Source: Kiritimatiellia bacterium
GTDB taxonomy: Bacteria; Verrucomicrobiota; Kiritimatiellia; RFP12; UBA1067
Assembly: GCA_017628165.1 (NCBI GenBank)
Contig: JAGBZQ010000042.1
Span: 1-14,450, forward strand
DNA: 14,450 bases
Reading direction: 5' to 3'
The notes under the pieces were generated by a model. The model worked only from the letters and a program-made list of their open reading frames with translations. It was not told the DNA's origin and did no database searches. Shown here in pieces: positions 1 through 6,040 of this stretch. Position 1 is the stretch's first letter; every line of letters starts with the position of its first letter. A program made the translations under genes and the position numbers.

Positions 1-15
1 ATCCGACAATATCAT
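1..15 (-). CDS. Start of an unknown gene running off the left edge (five codons visible)
   Basis: An ATG at 13-15 on the minus strand overlaps the TGA stop of the small gene at 12-191 in an ATGA arrangement, the usual sign of translational coupling. Only five codons remain before the window ends: Met-Ile-Leu-Ser-Asp. A hydrophobic strand followed by Asp at position 5 is how many PIN-domain (VapC-type) toxins begin, and the Asp is catalytic in that family. Five residues cannot prove a family, so this is a hint from position and context only. It may be an unrelated protein, or the ATG may not be used. Confidence 0.35.
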
Positions 16-191
16 ACAGACGCCCTTGCCAGATTTTCCCGTTCCTTCTTGTGCTCTCTCGCAATCCATCGAGCGAACGTCTCCGCCTCCTTGCGAAGCT
101 CAGACATATCCGGAGCCGGTCTATTCATAATCAACCGATAAGCAGGGTTCTTCTGCAACGTGTCCATTTCTTCTTTTGTAAACACCCTCAT
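12..191 (-). CDS. Small 59-residue charged protein, possible antitoxin-like first gene of a pair
   Basis: Reading the minus strand from the ATG at 189-191 gives 59 codons and a TGA at 12-14. An AGGAG at 199-203 sits seven bases upstream of the ATG, an excellent ribosome binding site that decides the start. The protein begins MRVFTKEEMDTLQKNP. Its second half is highly charged and probably helical (Glu/Lys/Arg-rich, about residues 29-56). No membrane segment, signal peptide or metal motif is seen. The stop overlaps the start of a second frame (ATGA) that leaves the window. A short charged protein translationally coupled to a following gene is the usual layout of antitoxin-toxin modules, but I do not recognise the sequence and there is no clear DNA-binding fold. 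A promoter lies at 328-333. Function unknown; I am fairly sure the gene is real. Confidence 0.65.
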   Translation of the reverse strand: MRVFTKEEMDTLQKNPAYRLIMNRPAPDMSELRKEAETFARWIAREHKKERENLARASV

Positions 192-320
192 CTTCGCACT
201 CCTTTCTTCTTATACTTCCTTATCTCTCTCAAATCAATTCCTTGATACGCTCTCGCCCCGTGGGGTATGCAGCCGAATATCCCATTACTGAATTTTCTTG
301 GGTTTTCTCTCCCATAAAAC
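192..320 (-). other. Leader region upstream of the small gene, no recognised function
   Basis: About 130 bases separate the -10 box at 328-333 from the small gene. I see no known riboswitch here. Two short frames cross it. One runs from an ATG at 315 to a TGA at 229-231 (28 codons) and has no ribosome binding site. The other lacks a start codon, stays open for 46 codons, and ends with a TGA at 188-190 that overlaps the ATG of the small gene. A short self-complementary run, CCCCACGGGG, lies within 256-267. The region could be an untranslated leader, the remnant of a gene, or a dispersed repeat; the sequence alone does not decide. Confidence 0.3.
199..203 (-). promoter_or_regulatory. Shine-Dalgarno site of the 59-residue protein gene
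   Basis: AGGAG on the minus strand, in the context AAAGGAG, lies seven bases before the ATG at 191. This is the best evidence that the small frame is translated. Confidence 0.7.
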
Positions 321-327
321 GCTTGAT

Positions 328-333
328 ATTATA
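328..333 (-). promoter_or_regulatory. Extended -10 promoter for the small gene at the left edge
   Basis: The minus strand reads TGGTATAAT here: a perfect TATAAT -10 hexamer with the TGn extension. No good -35 box is found 16-18 bases upstream, which is tolerated by extended -10 promoters. Transcription would start near 321 and run left into the 59-residue gene. Confidence 0.55.
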
Positions 334-355
334 CCATTTATCGTTAACTTTGAGA

Positions 356-520
356 TTAACCGGCGACACTGTTTTCGGGATCGGTCCTGCTCTCTTCCTG
401 CATTCTTAGAGCCGGGAATAAATCCATCGGAAGCGCCTGCACTAAGCGCATCGCCGTTCCAAATGCGATGACGATGCGGCCAGATAGAAGCTTCGTGACA
501 CGAGATACTCTTTGCGTCAT
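356..520 (-). CDS. Possible 54-residue protein overlapping the end of the UDP-xylose synthase gene
   Basis: A frame opens with an ATG at 518-520 that overlaps the TGA stop of the upstream gene (ATGA) and runs 54 codons to a TAA at 356-358. It fills almost all of the space before the next promoter. The N-terminal third is basic (MTQRVSRVTK), the middle is hydrophobic (about residues 16-37), and the end is acidic. A GGGG run directly abuts the ATG, too close for an ideal ribosome binding site, so translation would depend on coupling. An open frame of this length is not rare by chance at this base composition, and I recognise no family. An internal start at the ATG at 451 would give 31 residues. 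Treat as a candidate only. Confidence 0.3.
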   Translation of the reverse strand: MTQRVSRVTKLLSGRIVIAFGTAMRLVQALPMDLFPALRMQEESRTDPENSVAG

Positions 521-1503
521 TCCCCTAATTTGCGAAAATACTCAATCGTCTTGGCCAGGCCATCTTGCAACGAAACTTTCGGCTCCCAGCCGAGAAGCTC
601 CTTGGCAAACGCAATGTCCGGCTTACGGCGCTTGGGATCATCGGATGGCAACGGACGATATACAAGCTTAGACTTCGATTCAGGCAGCTGGCGAAGAGTC
701 TCTTCTGCAAGTTCTTTGATTGTGTATTCTTCTGGATTACCAGTATTGATGACAGGAGACCCAAGCCCCTTCTTTTCACAAAACGCATCTACAGCCTCAC
801 GCGGCAATTCCATGTAGCGCCGCATCGCATCTGTCAAGTCATCACAATACTGAAAACTACGCGTCTGCAATCCGTCACCAAAGAGCGTGATATCCTCATT
901 GTTGAGCGCCTGCATGATGAAGTTGGAAATCACCCGCCCATCCTTTGGATGCATGCTCGGCCCATAAGTATTGAAAATTCGCACCATGCGAACATCCACA
1001 CCATACTCACGGCGATAATCGGCAGCAAGCGTCTCTGCACACCGCTTGCCCTCATCATAACAAGACCTTATGCCAATCGTGTTCACATTACCCCAGTAAG
1101 TCTCAACCTGCGGATGAACAAGCGGATCACCATACACTTCACTCGTTGATGAATGAAGGATCTTTGCCTTGGTCTTGAGCGCCAATTCCAGCATATTCAT
1201 CATCCCAAGCACACTCGTCTTCATGGTCTCTATAGGCCTGTACTGATAGTGAACAGGACTTGCCGGACACGCAAGATTGTATATCTCGTCAAACTGCCCC
1301 CAGAACGGCCGCGTAACATCATGCAAGACGAATGAAAAACGACTATTATCTAAAAGATCCTCTATATTTGTTCTTGTACCTGTAAACAAATTGTCCAAAG
1401 CGGTCACCTCATAGCCTTCCGCCAAAAGCCGCCGGCAAAGATGACTGCCGAGAAAACCTGCTCCTCCAGTAACAAGAGCCTTTCGTATCACATTCTGTTC
1501 CAT
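517..1503 (-). CDS. uxs: UDP-glucuronate decarboxylase (UDP-xylose synthase), extended SDR family
   Basis: A 328-residue cytosolic NAD-dependent enzyme that should decarboxylate UDP-glucuronate to UDP-xylose through a 4-keto intermediate. This supplies xylose or related sugars for surface polysaccharide. Visible hallmarks are the Rossmann NAD loop GGAGFLG (residues 13-19), the CPASPVHYQ segment (about 79-87), and TSEVYGD (120-126) with the family's catalytic Thr/Glu. The active-site Tyr149 and Lys153 sit in SCYDEGKR, and RSFQYCDDL follows further on. The CPASP and YWGNVN..G.RSCYDEGKR signatures separate UXS from dTDP-glucose dehydratases and UDP-glucose epimerases. The length matches short bacterial UXS proteins without the membrane anchor of animal forms. 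The start is supported by GGAG four bases upstream of the ATG. No glycosyltransferase or polysaccharide gene lies beside it in the window, so the glycan it serves cannot be inferred. Confidence 0.93.
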   Translation of the reverse strand: MEQNVIRKALVTGGAGFLGSHLCRRLLAEGYEVTALDNLFTGTRTNIEDLLDNSRFSFVLHDVTRPFWGQFDEIYNLACPASPVHYQYRPIETMKTSVLGMMNMLELALKTKAKILHSSTSEVYGDPLVHPQVETYWGNVNTIGIRSCYDEGKRCAETLAADYRREYGVDVRMVRIFNTYGPSMHPKDGRVISNFIMQALNNEDITLFGDGLQTRSFQYCDDLTDAMRRYMELPREAVDAFCEKKGLGSPVINTGNPEEYTIKELAEETLRQLPESKSKLVYRPLPSDDPKRRKPDIAFAKELLGWEPKVSLQDGLAKTIEYFRKLGE

Positions 1504-1535
1504 ATCACTCCGTTCTACAAGACGATTGCGCCCAC

Positions 1536-1541
1536 ACTATA
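1536..1541 (-). promoter_or_regulatory. Possible -10 box for the UDP-xylose synthase gene
   Basis: TATAGT on the minus strand lies about 32 bases before the gene start, inside the 82-base gap following the membrane protein gene. No convincing -35 element is found at the right distance, so the gene could also be read through from prfA. Confidence 0.25.
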
Positions 1542-1585
1542 AACGGCAACATAAAATGAATCCGACTCATCTGACGATCAGGTAT

Positions 1586-2149
1586 TTATAGCGTAAATCC
1601 GATTGCAATCAACGCCGCTCCCGCCACAATAAGAATTGAAGCGAAAAGCCTTTGACTCCAAGCCTTGGCAAGAATGAGATCAAGAAACTTTTCAGCACGC
1701 CAAGGATAGAACATTCCATACATCCCGATAACAAGAAGGATGTAAGCCACATAAACAAACACATCCACAGGCGCAAAGATGACCCCCGCCGCTGGACGAT
1801 AGAGGTGGGTGACATCGAAAAGCGAAGCCGGCATAAGCATCAGGATGCCGCAAAGCGCCCTCACGGAAAGATTCTTCGGCATCCAAATGATTGTAAGCCA
1901 GGAAAGAACCGCCGCCATTATCCAAAGCTGCCCAGGGAAAATCTTGGTAAAACGATCAAAAACATCAATCCCAATTATATGACACTCGTACGCCGTCCAA
2001 AACCACGCCGGGATCGTAATAGCCGCAGCAACGGCTCGACTATTCTCAAACCAATGCGAAAATCGTTTGACCCCGTCCACGGAAACAAAGATCGCCCCGC
2101 CGTAGGCGAGAAGAGGAAGCCCGATTGCAAAACCCCAAAATATAATCAT
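1586..2149 (-). CDS. Small integral membrane protein of unknown function
   Basis: A 187-residue protein made almost entirely of hydrophobic segments. I count about six likely membrane spans, near residues 2-24, 38-58, 72-91, 95-112, 119-150 (long, possibly two) and 163-186. Short charged loops lie between them. Aromatic and acidic residues inside the spans (for example FWTAYECH and SLFDVTHLYRP) might form a functional pocket, but no known transporter or enzyme signature is visible and I do not recognise the family. The start is supported by an AAAGG nine bases upstream. It follows prfA by 41 bases and is probably cotranscribed from the rpmE promoter. A hairpin in that gap overlaps its ribosome binding site. 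Confidence 0.75.
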   Translation of the reverse strand: MIIFWGFAIGLPLLAYGGAIFVSVDGVKRFSHWFENSRAVAAAITIPAWFWTAYECHIIGIDVFDRFTKIFPGQLWIMAAVLSWLTIIWMPKNLSVRALCGILMLMPASLFDVTHLYRPAAGVIFAPVDVFVYVAYILLVIGMYGMFYPWRAEKFLDLILAKAWSQRLFASILIVAGAALIAIGFTL

Positions 2150-2160
2150 AGCTTTTTACC

Positions 2161-2186
2161 TTTAACGGGGACGCCCCCTGTTTTAA
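2161..2186 (-). promoter_or_regulatory. Hairpin between prfA and the membrane protein gene, overlapping a ribosome binding site
   Basis: In the minus-strand transcript a GGGG/CCCC stem with a tiny loop is extended outward by UUAA..GUUAA pairing with bulges. The 3' arm runs into the AAAGG ribosome binding site (2159-2163) of the downstream membrane protein gene. It is not followed by a run of U on the minus strand, so it does not look like a terminator. It could limit translation of the downstream gene or stabilise an mRNA end. Confidence 0.35.
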
Positions 2187-2190
2187 TGAA

Positions 2191-3270
2191 TCATGTAGGC
2201 CGCGCAAGCGCCGATGAAAGGCGCTCATCCAAATCGTGAGCTCCAAGAGCATCTAACAAGGGTGACATTTCTCCGTCAATCACACGATCGAGCGAATAAA
2301 GCGTCAAATCAATGCGATGATCCGTCACACGATTCTGCGGAAAATTATACGTCCTTATGCGCTCCGAACGATCACCCGAACCTCTCAACGAAAGACGGTT
2401 CGCACCAAGCTTGGCCTCCTCCTCTCGGCGCTTGTGATCAAGAATGCGCGCCTTGAGAGTGGCGAAGCACTTTTCACGGTTGCGCTGCTGCGAACGTTCA
2501 TCCTGACATACAGCCACAAGCCCCGTAGGCAAATGGGTCATGCGGACAGCAGACTCTGTCTTGTTGACATGCTGCCCACCAGCCCCACCAGCACAGAAAA
2601 GGTCTATGCGGATATCTGACTCGGGGATGTCAATATCATCCTCTTCATCAGCTTCAGGAAAGACAATCACCGTAGCGGCAGAAGTATGGATGCGCCCCTG
2701 CGCCTCCGTCTCAGGGACTCTCTGAACGCGATGCCCGCCCGACTCGAAGCGGAACAAACCATACGCACCATCCCCTACCACCGTAAAAACAATTTCCTTG
2801 TAGCCGTCAAGCGTTGTCTCGTTGGCATGCATAAGGGAAATCTTAAATCCGTGCGCCTCACAATAGCGCGAATACATCCTGAAAAGATCGCCCGCAAAGA
2901 GCGCGGCCTCATCACCGCCTGTCCCGGCACGGATTTCAAGAACCGCGTTTCTGCCTTCAAATGGATCTGGCTCTATTAAAGCCGCCATGAGCTTGCGCTC
3001 TATCTCCGGCATGGACGCCTTAATTGCCTCTATCTCAAGAAGAGCTTCTTCGCGAAAATCAGGATCGTCCAAAAGCTCCTCGTTGCCCTTGATATCCTCA
3101 ACAGCCTTCTCGTATGAAGAATAGGCACTCTCCAGCTTTTTCAAAAAAGCATGGTCACGCAGCGTTGCACGGTAACGCTTCGCATCTCCTAAAACATTCG
3201 GGTCGCTCAGGTCCGTTTCAACGGACGCTAAACGACCCAAAACGCTTTTAATCTGGTCTGTATCGAGCAA
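2191..3270 (-). CDS. prfA: Peptide chain release factor 1
   Basis: A 359-residue class I release factor that recognises UAA and UAG in the ribosomal A site and triggers peptide release. The codon-reading tripeptide is PET at residues 186-188, the P-x-T form typical of RF1 rather than the SPF of RF2. The catalytic GGQ motif is at 231-233 within GAGGQHVNKTES, and the C-terminal part carries SGDRSERIRTYNFPQNRVTDHR. The length equals the usual RF1. The start is a TTG: the frame is closed by a TGA only two codons upstream (the stop of rpmE), and the first downstream ATG would delete most of the N-terminal domain. The ribosome binding signal is weak. The gene follows rpmE by six bases, in the same reading frame, and shares its promoter. 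Confidence 0.96.
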   Translation of the reverse strand: MLDTDQIKSVLGRLASVETDLSDPNVLGDAKRYRATLRDHAFLKKLESAYSSYEKAVEDIKGNEELLDDPDFREEALLEIEAIKASMPEIERKLMAALIEPDPFEGRNAVLEIRAGTGGDEAALFAGDLFRMYSRYCEAHGFKISLMHANETTLDGYKEIVFTVVGDGAYGLFRFESGGHRVQRVPETEAQGRIHTSAATVIVFPEADEEDDIDIPESDIRIDLFCAGGAGGQHVNKTESAVRMTHLPTGLVAVCQDERSQQRNREKCFATLKARILDHKRREEEAKLGANRLSLRGSGDRSERIRTYNFPQNRVTDHRIDLTLYSLDRVIDGEMSPLLDALGAHDLDERLSSALARPT

Positions 3271-3276
3271 GAATAC

Positions 3277-3483
3277 TCACTTCGCGAACTTCGCGTAGCG
3301 CTTCCTGAACGAATCAACACGACCCTCGGTATCAACCATCGTCTTCTGACCGGTGAAATAGGGATGGCAAGCCGAGCAAGTGTTGACAGACATCGCCTTC
3401 TTGGTAGAACGCGTATTGATAACATTGCCGCACGCGCAAGTGATCGTTGCCTCGCCGTATGCAGGATGGATATCTTTCTTCAT
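3277..3483 (-). CDS. rpmE: 50S ribosomal protein L31, zinc-binding form
   Basis: A 68-residue protein of the large ribosomal subunit that contributes to subunit bridging. It begins MKKDIHPAYGEATITCACGN. Four cysteines, Cys16, Cys18, Cys36 and Cys39, form the zinc site of the C+ type L31, as opposed to the zinc-free paralogue used under zinc limitation. The C-terminal basic stretch RVDSFRKRYAKF is typical. An AAAGG about ten bases upstream supports the ATG. A good sigma70-type promoter lies directly upstream in the short gap after secY. prfA follows within six bases, an rpmE-prfA pairing seen in many bacteria. Confidence 0.97.
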   Translation of the reverse strand: MKKDIHPAYGEATITCACGNVINTRSTKKAMSVNTCSACHPYFTGQKTMVDTEGRVDSFRKRYAKFAK

Positions 3484-3513
3484 TTTATGCTAACCTTTCA
3501 AAATTGTTTGTAT

Positions 3514-3542
3514 AGTATATCTAATTTGCTTTGCGATTTCAA
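3514..3542 (-). promoter_or_regulatory. Sigma70-type promoter of rpmE-prfA
   Basis: On the minus strand a TTGAAA -35 box (3537-3542) and a TATACT -10 box (3514-3519) are separated by exactly 17 bases. The -35 box starts eight bases after the secY stop. No terminator is visible between secY and this promoter, so read-through from secY is possible as well. Confidence 0.75.
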
Positions 3543-3550
3543 GGGGGTAT

Positions 3551-4909
3551 TTACTGCCCGCTACGTCCACGGAGCCTTCCATGGCGGAGAAATCCATCGT
3601 ACTTGCGAACAAGGAGATGACTCTCAAGAATACGAAGCGTATCAAGCGCCACGCCAACGATAATCAAGAGGGATGTGCCGCCGAAGAATGAAGCGAGCGC
3701 AAACGGGATTTTGAGCCAACCCATGAGAACCATCGGAACAAGAGCAATGCCAAGAAGAAATGCCGCACCGATGATAGTGATTTTAGTCATCATATCATCA
3801 AGGAACTCAGCCGTTGTGCGCCCAGGGCGAACGCCGGGGATGTAACTGCCATCCTTCTTGAGATTCTCCGAGATGTCAATTGCGTTGAACTGCGTAGCCA
3901 CCCAGAAGAAGGTGAAGAACACAATCAAGACGGAGTAAATCGAAAGATGGATGATGTTGCTCGGGTCATTCAACCTAAGTGCGAATGTATAAAGAGCGCT
4001 ACCTTCGGGCGCGATGTACCTGAAGCCGGCCGCCGCAATCTGAATGAGCGGCGAAGCAAAAATGATAGGCATAACGCCCGTATAATTTACCTTGAGGGGC
4101 ATGAACGTCTGGCGCATGCCATACGTATTGGCACCTCCGGCCGAACGGCGCGTGGAGTGAATCGTAACCTTGCGAACGCCCTGCGTGAGCATGACCGTGA
4201 GCATGACCACGAGAAGGAAGAAGAGGACGAGAATCCCTAGCTCGGTAACATGAGCCTGCTTGGCGACGAAATAACGCTTATATGCGCTTTCAAGGGCCTC
4301 GGGAAGACGGGAGGTGATGTTGATCATGATGATAAGCGAAGCACCGTTGCCGACGCCGAACGCCGTGATCTGATCAGCCACCCACATCACAAAGAGAGAT
4401 GCCGCCGTCATGCCGATAACTGTCATAAGGTGGAAGCCGAGGCCGGGATTCGTCACAAGCGTGACATTGCGATCAAGCCCAAGCATCGAAGGATTCGTAA
4501 GCATGGTGGCGATGCCCCAAGCCTGAATGACGCAGAGGACAATCGTCAGATAGCGCGTAATCTGGGCAATCTGCTGACGGCCGTTCTCACCATCCTTCTT
4601 GAGCTTCTGAAGCGAAGGAATAATCGATGAGAGGAGCTGGATCACGATCGAAGCGGAAATATAAGGCCAAATCGAGAGGAAGCCGATGGAACACTGCCCG
4701 AGCGCGCCGCCCGTAAAGGTATCAAACCACGAAAACAACGAGTTGCCCTCAAATGACTTCATGAGCTCATTAAGCGCCGCCCAATCCACACCCGGGGTAG
4801 GGATAAGCGAAACCAAACGACACACGGCCACGAGACCGAGCGTGATAAAAATTTTCTTGCGAAGCTCCGGAATTCGGAAGACGTTCGAGAAACCCTTCAT
4901 CATTGACAT
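3551..4909 (-). CDS. secY: Protein translocase subunit SecY
   Basis: A 452-residue, ten-span channel subunit of the Sec translocon, which moves unfolded proteins across or into the inner membrane with SecE/SecG and SecA. Recognisable elements are the N-terminal FRIPELRKKIFITLG and the plug and second-span region (GALGQCSIGFLSIWPYISAS). Also present are the LQKLKKDGENGRQQIAQ loop, the cytoplasmic GVRKVTIHSTRRS loop and the C-terminal YIPGVRPGRTTAEFLDD segment. The frame is open for 22 more codons upstream, but AAGGAG lies six bases before the ATG at 4909, and the longer version would overlap smpB. It has its own promoter inside the end of smpB. Unusually, no ribosomal spc-cluster genes (rplO, adk, map, infA, rpsM) lie beside it. 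Confidence 0.95.
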   Translation of the reverse strand: MSMMKGFSNVFRIPELRKKIFITLGLVAVCRLVSLIPTPGVDWAALNELMKSFEGNSLFSWFDTFTGGALGQCSIGFLSIWPYISASIVIQLLSSIIPSLQKLKKDGENGRQQIAQITRYLTIVLCVIQAWGIATMLTNPSMLGLDRNVTLVTNPGLGFHLMTVIGMTAASLFVMWVADQITAFGVGNGASLIIMINITSRLPEALESAYKRYFVAKQAHVTELGILVLFFLLVVMLTVMLTQGVRKVTIHSTRRSAGGANTYGMRQTFMPLKVNYTGVMPIIFASPLIQIAAAGFRYIAPEGSALYTFALRLNDPSNIIHLSIYSVLIVFFTFFWVATQFNAIDISENLKKDGSYIPGVRPGRTTAEFLDDMMTKITIIGAAFLLGIALVPMVLMGWLKIPFALASFFGGTSLLIIVGVALDTLRILESHLLVRKYDGFLRHGRLRGRSGQ

Positions 4910-4939
4910 AATCTTCTCCTTATTGTTAGAAACTTGATA

Positions 4940-4969
4940 AGTATACCAAAAATCACACGCCTCTTTCAA
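4940..4969 (-). promoter_or_regulatory. Promoter of secY, overlapping the 3' end of smpB
   Basis: A TTGAAA -35 box (4964-4969, inside smpB) and a TATACT -10 box (4940-4945) are 18 bases apart on the minus strand. The -10 box has the TGn extension (TGGTATACT). Transcription would start near 4933, leaving a leader of about 25 bases before secY. Confidence 0.7.
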
Positions 4970-5405
4970 GGTCACGCTTTAAGGCTTTCTTTTTGAGAGT
5001 CTCGCGCTTGTCATGCAGCGCCTTGCCGCGGCAAACTCCAATAGCCACTTTAATACGCCCGTGCTTGAGATAGACCTTGAGCGGAACAAGCGTCAGCCCC
5101 TTGGCTTCAGTCTTCATCTTCAGCTCGCGAACCTCCTTGGCATGCACAAGAAGCTTGCGCATACTCTTGGGCTGATGATTAAAACGATTGCCGAAACGGT
5201 AAGCGGCCACATCCGCACCCACAAGCCACAGCTCATCTTTCAAAACAGCAGCGTATGAGCCTGCGAGCGAAATCTCCGAATGGCGGATTGATTTGACCTC
5301 AGTGCCTGAAAGAACGATACCGCACTCAACAGTTTCAAGCACGGCATAATCATGCCGTGCCTTCCTGTTTTCCGCAAAAACGGGATTGAACTTGGTATCT
5401 GCCAC
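4953..5405 (-). CDS. smpB: SsrA-binding protein SmpB (trans-translation)
   Basis: A 150-residue RNA-binding protein that delivers tmRNA to stalled ribosomes. Family marks are the N-terminal NRKARHDY, the GTEVKSIRHSEISLAGSYA strand region, the RKLLVHAKEV segment, and GVCRGKALHDKRETLKKK near the end. The lysine/arginine-rich tail after HDKRE would sit in the mRNA channel. The start is a GTG at 5403-5405; no better start exists before the conserved core. There is no well-spaced ribosome binding site, so translation probably couples to rpoZ, whose stop is six bases upstream. No tmRNA gene lies in the window. Confidence 0.95.
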   Translation of the reverse strand: MADTKFNPVFAENRKARHDYAVLETVECGIVLSGTEVKSIRHSEISLAGSYAAVLKDELWLVGADVAAYRFGNRFNHQPKSMRKLLVHAKEVRELKMKTEAKGLTLVPLKVYLKHGRIKVAIGVCRGKALHDKRETLKKKALKRDLERGV

Positions 5406-5411
5406 CTATAA

Positions 5412-5690
5412 TCAATCAGCGAAGTGCGTATTTACATTGACACTCTTCTTATTCCACTTGGCCTTGGCCTCCTCAGCCTTAGCGTAGGAATCGAAGTCGA
5501 TCTCCGCAATAAGTTTGCCCTCTGCAACTTCACGCAGGGCAATATCGCACTTGTCCTCGTCAAGAGACTGGGGCCTAACAAGAGGCTTCGCACCCTTGAT
5601 GAGCTCGCGCTCGCGTTTAGAAATGAGATTCACCAGCACAGGTGTGGAAGGAATCTTTTCGTGGGCTTTCTTTAAAAGTTCGCTATTCAT
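5412..5690 (-). CDS. rpoZ: DNA-directed RNA polymerase omega subunit
   Basis: A 92-residue protein that should bind the beta' subunit and help polymerase assembly. The order of conserved pieces fits omega: an N-terminal helix, then LVNLISKRERELIKGAKPLV (about residues 19-38), then DIALREVAEGKL (49-60). The ALRE(I/V)xEG signature is the best marker of the family. An acidic and lysine-rich tail follows. The start is supported by GGAG about nine bases upstream of the ATG. It begins a short transcription unit with smpB six bases downstream and has its own promoter. Confidence 0.88.
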   Translation of the reverse strand: MNSELLKKAHEKIPSTPVLVNLISKRERELIKGAKPLVRPQSLDEDKCDIALREVAEGKLIAEIDFDSYAKAEEAKAKWNKKSVNVNTHFAD

Positions 5691-5713
5691 TAACTTTTCT
5701 CCAATGAACCGTT

Positions 5714-5743
5714 ATTATACTAAATTTTCCTATCGGAACGCAA
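5714..5743 (-). promoter_or_regulatory. Promoter of rpoZ-smpB
   Basis: A perfect TATAAT -10 box (5714-5719) and a partial -35 box TTGCGT (5738-5743), 18 bases apart on the minus strand, precede rpoZ by about 24 bases. Confidence 0.6.
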
Positions 5744-5763
5744 TAGGGCAAAAATTATGCGCC

Positions 5764-5786
5764 AAAATTGCCTTGTCATCGGCAAA
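5764..5786 (-). terminator. Weak terminator-like hairpin after xseB
   Basis: On the minus strand TTGCC and GGCAA can pair around an eight-base loop and are followed by TTTT. It lies just past the xseB stop and before the rpoZ promoter, the expected place for the end of the gatB-xseB operon. The stem is only five base pairs, so termination would be inefficient. Confidence 0.35.
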
Positions 5787-5795
5787 TACGCACAG

Positions 5796-6020
5796 CTACT
5801 GCATTACAATATCGCCGTCGCTCTTCACAGGAACCTCGGCAACTCCAGATGCCGTGACCTTTTCGATCTTTAGACGAATCGCCTCAAGATCCGCGCGGCA
5901 GGTTTCCACGAGCGTTCGCCCCTCCTCAAAGGCGGCGATCATCTCGTCAAGGTTCATCTCTCCAGATTCCATGCGCTTGACCAGAGTTTCGAGCTTTTTG
6001 AGATTGTCTTCAAACTTCAT
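5796..6020 (-). CDS. xseB: Exodeoxyribonuclease VII small subunit
   Basis: A 74-residue helical-hairpin protein that binds the XseA catalytic subunit to form exonuclease VII, which degrades single-stranded DNA and acts in mismatch repair and damage processing. The core FEDNLKKLETLVKRMESGEMN followed by AAFEEG and LEAIRLKIEKV is the characteristic XseB pattern. I prefer the ATG at 6020 because AAAGGGTGG lies at a suitable distance upstream; a GTG at 6029 would add three residues. The gene follows mutS by 20 bases, so two repair functions are adjacent. xseA is not in the window. Confidence 0.92.
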   Translation of the reverse strand: MKFEDNLKKLETLVKRMESGEMNLDEMIAAFEEGRTLVETCRADLEAIRLKIEKVTASGVAEVPVKSDGDIVMQ

Positions 6021-6040
6021 AGATACCACCCTTTGCTGAA

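Noticed and set aside
229..315. 28-codon frame upstream of the small left-edge gene
   Set aside because: It has no ribosome binding site at either possible ATG and no recognisable product; kept only as part of the leader description.
448..477. Imperfect hairpin after the UDP-xylose synthase gene as a terminator
   Set aside because: The pairing is partial, there is no U run on the minus strand, and it lies within the candidate 54-codon frame.
1652..2239. Plus-strand frame of 195 codons over the membrane protein gene
   Set aside because: The product is a Lys/Arg/His-rich, low-order sequence; the opposite strand encodes a coherent multi-span membrane protein with a ribosome binding site.
4189..4210. 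Short direct repeat gagcatgacc in secY
   Set aside because: It simply encodes a repeated Met-Leu-Thr in a membrane span and is not a mobile or regulatory repeat.
4910..4975. 22-codon N-terminal extension of SecY
   Set aside because: It would overlap smpB and the secY promoter, and an AAGGAG site fits the ATG at 4909.
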